Assembly: GCA_041612035.1 (NCBI GenBank)
Contig: JBFILX010000058.1
Location: forward strand, 1-10,781
DNA: 10,781 nt
Source of the DNA: SZUA-320 sp041612035
GTDB taxonomy: Bacteria; Gemmatimonadota; Gemmatimonadetes; Gemmatimonadales; GWC2-71-9
Direction of reading: 5' to 3'
The position numbers and the translations under genes were made by a program. Of this stretch, positions 6,786-10,781 are shown piece after piece. Below the pieces are notes generated by a model that did no database searches, was not told where the DNA came from, and saw only the letters and a program-made list of their open reading frames with translations. Position 1 is the first letter of the stretch. Each line of letters starts with the position of its first letter.

Positions 6786-7483
6786 GCCCGGCCCGCAGGG
6801 CGCCGCCGGCCGCGGTGCGCCGCCGGGCCGACGAGGTGCTGGCCCGGCTCCGGCGGGAATACCCCACGGCCCACTGCGAGCTGACCCATCGCTCGCCCTA
6901 CCAGCTGCTGGTGGCCACCATCCTCTCCGCGCAGTGCACCGACCAGCGGGTCAACCTGGTCACGCCCGCGCTCTTCGCCCGCTACCCGGGCCCGGCCGAG
7001 CTGGCCGAGGCCGACCCGGCGGAGGTGGAGGAGATCATCCGCTCCACCGGGTTCTTCCGGAACAAGACGAAGAGCCTGATCGGAATGGCCCGGGCCCTGG
7101 TCGCCTCGCACGGGGGCCGGGTGCCGGCCGACATGGAGGCCCTGCGGGTCCTGCCCGGCGTGGGCCGCAAGACCGCCAACGTCGTCCTGGGGAACGCCTT
7201 CGGGATCAACGAGGGGATCACGGTGGACACCCACGTCGCCCGCCTCTCGGCCCTGCTGGGCCTCACCCGCGAGACCGATCCGCTCCGGATCGAGCAGGAC
7301 CTCATGGCGCTGGTCCCCCGCGACGACTGGACCCTGGTGTCCCACCTGCTGATCTGGCACGGCCGCCGGGTCTGCATCGCGCGGCGCCCCCGCTGCGGCG
7401 AGTGCGTCCTGGCCGACACCTGTCCCTCCGCCCAGGTCGAGGGCGTGCGCGCCACCGGCCGCCCGGCGCGCCGGAAGAAGTAG
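6782..7483 (+). CDS. nth: Endonuclease III (base-excision repair DNA glycosylase/AP lyase)
   Basis: The product is 233 residues and removes oxidised pyrimidines from DNA, then cuts the abasic site by beta-elimination. All key parts are visible: LLVATILSAQCTDQRVN (42-58) of the six-helix domain, the helix-hairpin-helix LPGVGRKTANVVL (124-136) with catalytic Lys130, and VDTHVARL with catalytic Asp149. The C-terminal Fe4S4 cluster signature is C-x6-C-x2-C-x5-C at Cys198, 205, 208 and 214. It is slightly longer than E. coli Nth (211 residues), with an Arg/Pro-rich N-terminus and a basic tail (RPARRKK) that could help bind DNA. ATG at 6782 shares ATGA with the polX stop, implying coupled translation; there is no separate Shine-Dalgarno. 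The pairing with an end-processing PHP protein makes biochemical sense. Confidence 0.97.
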   Translation: MSPARRAPPAAVRRRADEVLARLRREYPTAHCELTHRSPYQLLVATILSAQCTDQRVNLVTPALFARYPGPAELAEADPAEVEEIIRSTGFFRNKTKSLIGMARALVASHGGRVPADMEALRVLPGVGRKTANVVLGNAFGINEGITVDTHVARLSALLGLTRETDPLRIEQDLMALVPRDDWTLVSHLLIWHGRRVCIARRPRCGECVLADTCPSAQVEGVRATGRPARRKK

Positions 7484-7485
7484 CC

Positions 7486-9549
7486 GTGAACCGGCTGGCC
7501 GGCGCCGCGTCGGCCTACCTCCGGTCGGCCGCCCACCAGCCCATCCACTGGTATCCCTGGGGGCCCGAGCCCTTCGCCGCCGCCGCGGCGGCGGACAAGC
7601 CGGTGCTGCTCGACGTCGGGGCGGTGTGGTGCCACTGGTGCCACGTGATGGACGGCGAGTCGTACGAGGACCCCGCGCTGGCCGAGCTGCTCAATCGTGA
7701 CTTCGTCTGCATCAAGGTGGACCGCGACGAGCGCCCCGACGTGGACCAGCGCTACCAGCGGGCGGTGCAGGCCATCACCCGGCAGGGCGGGTGGCCGCTC
7801 ACCGCCTTCCTGACGCCCGAGGGTGACGTGTTCTACGGCGGGACCTATTTCCCGCCCGACGGCCGCTACGGCCGGCCCGGGTTCCGCACCGTGCTCGAGC
7901 AGGTGCTGGCCTTCTGGCGGGAGCACCGGGAGCAGGCGGTGGCCCAGGGCCGGTCGCTGCGCGACGCGGTGGCCGCGGCCGCCGCGCGTCCCGGCCGCGA
8001 CGCGGTCGGCGCGGCCGTCCTGCTCGCGGGCGAGCGCCAGATGCTGGCCGCCTTCGACCCCGCCTTCGGCGGGTTCGGCCGGGCGCCCAAGTTCCCCCAC
8101 CCCACGGCGCTCCGGTTCCTCATGGCCCGCTGGACCGACCACGGATCGGCCCAGGTCCGCCACGTGGTGGAGGAGACCCTCCGGGCCATGGTGCGGGGCG
8201 GGGTCCACGACCAGGTCGGCGGCGGGTTCCATCGGTACAGCGTGGACCGGCAGTGGGTGGTGCCCCACTTCGAGAAGATGAGCTACGACAACTCGGAGCT
8301 GCTCGCCGCCTGCGTCGAGGCCGCCGCGCTGTTCGACGACGGCGAGTTCGCCGACGCCGGCCGCGGGATCCTGCGGTGGGTGCGCGACGTGCTGCGCCAG
8401 CCCGGGGGCGGGTTCGGCACCAGCCAGGACGCCGACGTGGACCTGCACGACGACGGGAGCTACTTCACCTGGACCCGCGAGGAACTGGCCGCGGTCCTGG
8501 ACCCCGGCGACCTCGACCTGGCCCTCCGGCGGTTCGGGATCGGCACGGCGGGCCGGATGCCGCACGACCCCGAGCGCAACGTGCTCTTCCAGGCGGCGTC
8601 CGCGGCGGAACTGGCGACGGCCACCGGCCGGACGGAGGCCGAGGTGCGGGACGCGCTGGAGCGGATCGTCGGCCGCCTGCGCGAAGCGCGAAACGCGCGG
8701 CCCGCGCCGGTGGTGGACTCGACGCCGTACGCCGCCTGGAACGCGATGATGGCCGGCGCCTTCCTGCGGGCCGGCCCGGTGCTGGGCGACCCCGACGCGG
8801 CGGACCAGGCGCTCGCGGCCCTCCGCGTCCTGCACCGGCGCGCGGGGGACGGTCCGGTGCCGCACGCGCCCGATGGCGCCGACGCCCTGCTGGACGACCA
8901 GGTCCACACGGCCGCGGCGGCGCTCGACGCCTTCGAGGCCACGAACGACGCGGCATGGCTCGCCTGGGCGGCCTCGCTGATGGAGCGGACCTGGGAGACC
9001 CACCGCGACGCGCGGCACGGCGGGCTCCGCGACCGGCCCCTCGACGCGGGCGGCGAAGGGCTGCTCGACGCCGCCCTGATCGGCATCGAGGACGCCCCGG
9101 TCCCCTCGGCCAACGGCGTGGCCGGCGCCGTGCTGGCCCGGCTCGCCGCCCACACCGGGGAGCCGCGCTGGGCCGATCGGCACCGCGCGCTGGTGGAGGC
9201 GTTCGGCGGGGAGGCGCCCCGGCTCGGGCTCCACGCCGGCGCCTGGCTGCTCGCCGCCGACTGGCTGGTGCACGGACCCACCACGCTGGCGGTGACCGGT
9301 CCCCCGGGCGACCCGGCGGCGGAGGCGATGTACCGCGCCGCCCTCGCCGCGCCGCTGCCGCGCCGGGTGGTCCGGCGGCTCGCCCCCGGCGAGCCGGCCC
9401 CGGTGCCCGACGAGTTGCGGGGGCTGCTCGCGTCGTCCGGCGACGCGCCCCGGGGATGCGTCTGCCTGGGCACCCGCTGCCTGCTCCCCGCCGACGACCC
9501 GGCCGCCTGGCGGGCGCGACTGGTCGAGGCCCGCTCGGCCCGGGCGTGA
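7486..9549 (+). CDS. YyaL/DUF255 (SSP411-type) thioredoxin-domain protein
   Basis: The product is 687 residues, the usual family length. It begins NRLAGAASAYLRSAAHQPIHWYPWG, matching the family N-terminus (normally ending NPVDWYPWG). Residues about 25-165 are a thioredoxin-like domain with the WCHWCHVM motif (Cys49 and Cys52), KVDRDERPDVD (77-87), GGWPL (101-105) and TYFPP (120-124). The rest is an (alpha/alpha)6-barrel like six-hairpin glycosidases: GGFGRAPKFPHP (195-206), VVPHFEKMSYDN (258-269), TSQDADVD (312-319) and PSANGVAGAVL (540-550). It ends with the family's C-x6-C-x-x-P-type tail (Cys658, Cys660 and Cys665, then LLP). The biochemical role of the family is unsettled; a redox or sugar-related function has been proposed. 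The start is GTG 2 bp after the nth stop. It is the last gene of the tight operon, and the next gene follows after 73 bp. Confidence 0.93.
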   Translation: MNRLAGAASAYLRSAAHQPIHWYPWGPEPFAAAAAADKPVLLDVGAVWCHWCHVMDGESYEDPALAELLNRDFVCIKVDRDERPDVDQRYQRAVQAITRQGGWPLTAFLTPEGDVFYGGTYFPPDGRYGRPGFRTVLEQVLAFWREHREQAVAQGRSLRDAVAAAAARPGRDAVGAAVLLAGERQMLAAFDPAFGGFGRAPKFPHPTALRFLMARWTDHGSAQVRHVVEETLRAMVRGGVHDQVGGGFHRYSVDRQWVVPHFEKMSYDNSELLAACVEAAALFDDGEFADAGRGILRWVRDVLRQPGGGFGTSQDADVDLHDDGSYFTWTREELAAVLDPGDLDLALRRFGIGTAGRMPHDPERNVLFQAASAAELATATGRTEAEVRDALERIVGRLREARNARPAPVVDSTPYAAWNAMMAGAFLRAGPVLGDPDAADQALAALRVLHRRAGDGPVPHAPDGADALLDDQVHTAAAALDAFEATNDAAWLAWAASLMERTWETHRDARHGGLRDRPLDAGGEGLLDAALIGIEDAPVPSANGVAGAVLARLAAHTGEPRWADRHRALVEAFGGEAPRLGLHAGAWLLAADWLVHGPTTLAVTGPPGDPAAEAMYRAALAAPLPRRVVRRLAPGEPAPVPDELRGLLASSGDAPRGCVCLGTRCLLPADDPAAWRARLVEARSARA

Positions 9550-9572
9550 ACCGGCCGCGGCGGCGGGGGGTG

Positions 9573-9588
9573 TTAACCTTCGGGCCGT
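9573..9588 (+). promoter_or_regulatory. Candidate promoter box before the cyclophilin gene
   Basis: The 73-bp gap after the YyaL gene contains TTAACCT (9573-9579) followed by TCGGGCCGT. This is the same arrangement as TTAGTAT then CCGGCCGT at 1781-1794, allowing a 1-bp gap. TTA is very rare elsewhere in the window. It lies about 43 bp before the ATG at 9623. The match to the sigma70 -10 box is only 3/6, and no good -35 at normal spacing was found, so the call leans on the repeat of the pattern. No clear hairpin terminator was seen in the same gap. Confidence 0.4.
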
Positions 9589-9622
9589 TCCCGTCCCTCC
9601 CTCTCCCACCGCCGGACACGTC

Positions 9623-10069
9623 ATGAAGACCGCCACCTTCGTCCTGGATCGCGGCACCATCGAAGCCGAGCTGTTCGACGAGGAAGTCCCCGGCACCGTG
9701 GCCAATTTCGAGAAGCTGGCCAACGAGGGCTTCTACGACGGCACCCGGTTCCACCGGGTCATCCGCAACTTCATGATCCAGGGGGGCGACCCGCTCTCGA
9801 AGGACCCCGACAACCCGCGGGTGGGCACCGGGGGCCCCGGCTACACCATCAAGTGCGAGACCGACCGCAACACCCACAAGCACGTCGAGGGCACCCTCTC
9901 CATGGCCCACGCCGGGAAGCACACCGGGGGCAGCCAGTTCTTCATCTGCCACGGTCCCCAGCCGCACCTCGACGGGGTCCACACCGTGTTCGGCCAGGTG
10001 ACGGACGGCATGGCGGTGGTGCGCGCGGTGCAGCAGGGCGACCGGGTCCAGACCATCCGGGTCGCCTGA
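9623..10069 (+). CDS. Cyclophilin-type peptidyl-prolyl cis-trans isomerase
   Basis: The product is 148 residues with no signal peptide, so cytoplasmic, like E. coli PpiB but a little shorter. It catalyses cis-trans isomerisation of X-Pro bonds during protein folding. The active-site residues of human cyclophilin A are matched: FHRVIRNFMIQGGD (43-56) gives Arg45 (human Arg55), Phe50 (Phe60) and Gln53 (Gln63). GSQFFICH (103-110) gives Gln105 (Gln111) and Phe107 (Phe113), and PHLDGVH (114-120) gives Leu116 and His120 (Leu122 and His126). Human Trp121 is His115 here, common in bacterial members and linked to weak cyclosporin binding. It lacks a clear Shine-Dalgarno. It probably starts a second transcription unit with the two genes that follow. 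Confidence 0.95.
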   Translation: MKTATFVLDRGTIEAELFDEEVPGTVANFEKLANEGFYDGTRFHRVIRNFMIQGGDPLSKDPDNPRVGTGGPGYTIKCETDRNTHKHVEGTLSMAHAGKHTGGSQFFICHGPQPHLDGVHTVFGQVTDGMAVVRAVQQGDRVQTIRVA

Positions 10070-10075
10070 GCTTCC

Positions 10076-10471
10076 ATGCTGGTGGATTTCGCGGTCGTCG
10101 CCGACTACGCCCTCATCGACCAGCACGGCAAGCTCTCGGTGCTGGGGATGTTCCAGCACGTCTGGGTCCAGTCGTTCCCCGCGGTGCACCCGCGTACCCA
10201 CCTGGTGCTCCGGGTGCGGGGCCGCCGGACCGAGATCGGCGACCACGCGATGAGGATCCGGTTTCTCGACGGTCAGGGCCAGGAGCTGCTGGGCGGCACC
10301 GGGTCGGTCCGCTTCGGCGAGCCCCCGGCCGGGGTGCAGGAGGTGGAGGCCGCCGCGGTCCTCATGTTCGACATCCCGCTGCCCGCCGCCGGGGCGTATC
10401 ATTTCGAGATCACCCTGGACGGCAATCCGCCCGTGGCGGTGCCCGTCACCGCGAGCCAGGTCCACGCCTGA
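10076..10471 (+). CDS. Small DUF6941-like protein of unknown function
   Basis: The product is 131 residues, soluble, with no signal peptide. It is predicted to be mostly beta-strand: MLVDFAVVADYALID, KLSVLGMFQHVWVQSFP, THLVLRVRGRR, HAMRIRFLDGQGQELL, AAVLMFDIPLPAAGAYHFEITLDG. This pattern, especially the opening (V-D-F-A-x-x-A-D) followed by G-K-L-x-V-L-G, resembles the DUF6941 family, usually annotated only as a domain of unknown function. The assignment is from memory. The beta-sandwich look and the final strand describing a ligand-like Y-H-F-E-I-x-L-D-G suggest binding and not catalysis, and no catalytic motif is visible. The ATG lies 6 bp after the cyclophilin stop with only a weak TGAG upstream, so the two are likely co-transcribed. 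Confidence 0.85.
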   Translation: MLVDFAVVADYALIDQHGKLSVLGMFQHVWVQSFPAVHPRTHLVLRVRGRRTEIGDHAMRIRFLDGQGQELLGGTGSVRFGEPPAGVQEVEAAAVLMFDIPLPAAGAYHFEITLDGNPPVAVPVTASQVHA

Positions 10472-10490
10472 GGCCCGGGGCCGTCGGTCC

Positions 10491-10498
10491 GGAAGGAG
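10491..10498 (+). promoter_or_regulatory. Strong ribosome-binding site before the HD-domain gene
   Basis: GGAAGGAG lies 6 bp before a GTG at 10505. It is one of the few strong Shine-Dalgarno sequences in the window and fixes the GTG as the start of the following gene. Confidence 0.75.
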
Positions 10499-10504
10499 CC
10501 CATC

Positions 10505-10781
10505 GTGAGTGACTGGACCCGGGACCGCGCGCTGGCCCTGATGCACGAGTACACCGCCGGCGAGCCGCTGCGCCGGCACATGTACGCGGTCGAGCTGGCC
10601 ATGCGGGCCATGGCCGAGCGGTACGGCGAGGACCCCGACACCTGGGGCCTGGTGGGCCTGCTGCACGACTTCGACTACGAGCGGTTTCCCAACCCGGCGC
10701 GCTCCCCCACCGAGGAGCACCCCTCCGCGGGAGTGCGGATCCTGGCGGACCAGGGGCTGCCCGAACCGATGCAGCGGGCGA
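10505..10781 (+). CDS. HD-domain phosphohydrolase, N-terminal part (runs off the right edge)
   Basis: An open frame from GTG at 10505 continues to the window end, 92 codons, with no stop. The visible part carries HD-superfamily marks: His25 in LRRHMYAVE, the His54-Asp55 pair in LVGLLHDFDYERFP, and His72 in EEHPSAGVRIL. HD proteins of this small type (close to HDIG-domain proteins) use a metal at these His/Asp residues to cleave phosphate esters of nucleotides or similar substrates; the substrate here is unknown. The last metal-binding Asp, normally near the C-terminal helices, lies outside the window. A strong GGAAGGAG precedes the start, and the gene is 33 bp after the DUF6941-like gene, so it may share that transcript. 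Confidence 0.88.
   Translation, partial: MSDWTRDRALALMHEYTAGEPLRRHMYAVELAMRAMAERYGEDPDTWGLVGLLHDFDYERFPNPARSPTEEHPSAGVRILADQGLPEPMQRA

Noticed and set aside
9550..9622. Rho-independent terminator after the YyaL gene, and the GTTAAC palindrome at 9572-9577 as an operator
   Set aside because: There is no stable hairpin followed by a T run; a 6-bp palindrome is too short to support an operator and is better explained as part of the promoter-like box.
6982..9723. A 913-codon open frame on the minus strand antisense to nth and the YyaL gene
   Set aside because: It mirrors genes with clear families on the other strand, has repetitive Arg/Gly/Pro/His-rich composition and no recognisable domain; long antisense frames are expected at this GC content.
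8465..10720. A 751-codon minus-strand frame spanning the YyaL end, cyclophilin and following genes
   Set aside because: It crosses several well-supported plus-strand genes and their gaps; the composition is that of a GC-driven shadow frame.
1..10781. Search for tRNA, rRNA, CRISPR repeats, transposase genes, terminal inverted repeats, toxin-antitoxin or defence genes
   Set aside because: None seen by reading both strands; all gene content is explained by chromosomal families, so no undescribed defence or mobile system is claimed.

Overview
The window is a very GC-rich stretch of bacterial chromosome in which coding third positions are almost all G or C. It holds nine complete protein genes and two partial ones, with no rRNA, tRNA, insertion sequence, phage gene or CRISPR array. 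Several features fit Gemmatimonadota or a similar GC-rich environmental phylum: many starts without a Shine-Dalgarno sequence, secreted M28 peptidase fused to PDZ, HEAT-repeat proteins, and TTA-containing promoter-like boxes. This placement is an inference; no rRNA or lineage marker is present.

Layout. On the minus strand at the left, a HEAT-repeat protein (190-1680) is followed by the first 56 codons of a lipoprotein (170 to the left edge). A 139-bp divergent region (1681-1819) separates these from a plus-strand run of seven tightly packed genes (1820-9549). In order these are a secreted M28 peptidase with a PDZ domain, a GAF protein related to free methionine-(R)-sulfoxide reductase, an S33-type alpha/beta hydrolase, an unrecognised 225-residue protein, a PolX/PHP protein, endonuclease III, and a YyaL/DUF255 thioredoxin-fold protein. 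Adjacent genes are separated by at most 9 bp or overlap by 4-8 bp, so they probably form one operon. After a 73-bp gap with its own promoter-like box come a cyclophilin (9623-10069), a small DUF6941-like protein (10076-10471) and the start of an HD-domain phosphohydrolase that runs off the right edge (10505 onward).

Functional reading. The strongest unusual signal is the PolX gene. Its PHP phosphoesterase site looks complete, but the three palm-domain aspartates needed for polymerisation appear to be replaced, so it may work as a 3'-end or abasic-site processing nuclease and not as a polymerase. It overlaps the endonuclease III gene by 4 bp (ATGA). That glycosylase/AP lyase leaves blocked 3' ends of the kind PHP domains of PolX proteins can clean. 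The GAF protein keeps two of the three cysteines of the methionine sulfoxide reductase family. Together with the DUF255 thioredoxin-fold protein this gives the operon a possible oxidative-damage flavour, which is inference only. The rest reads as ordinary housekeeping and accessory chromosome; no defence or mobile system was found.
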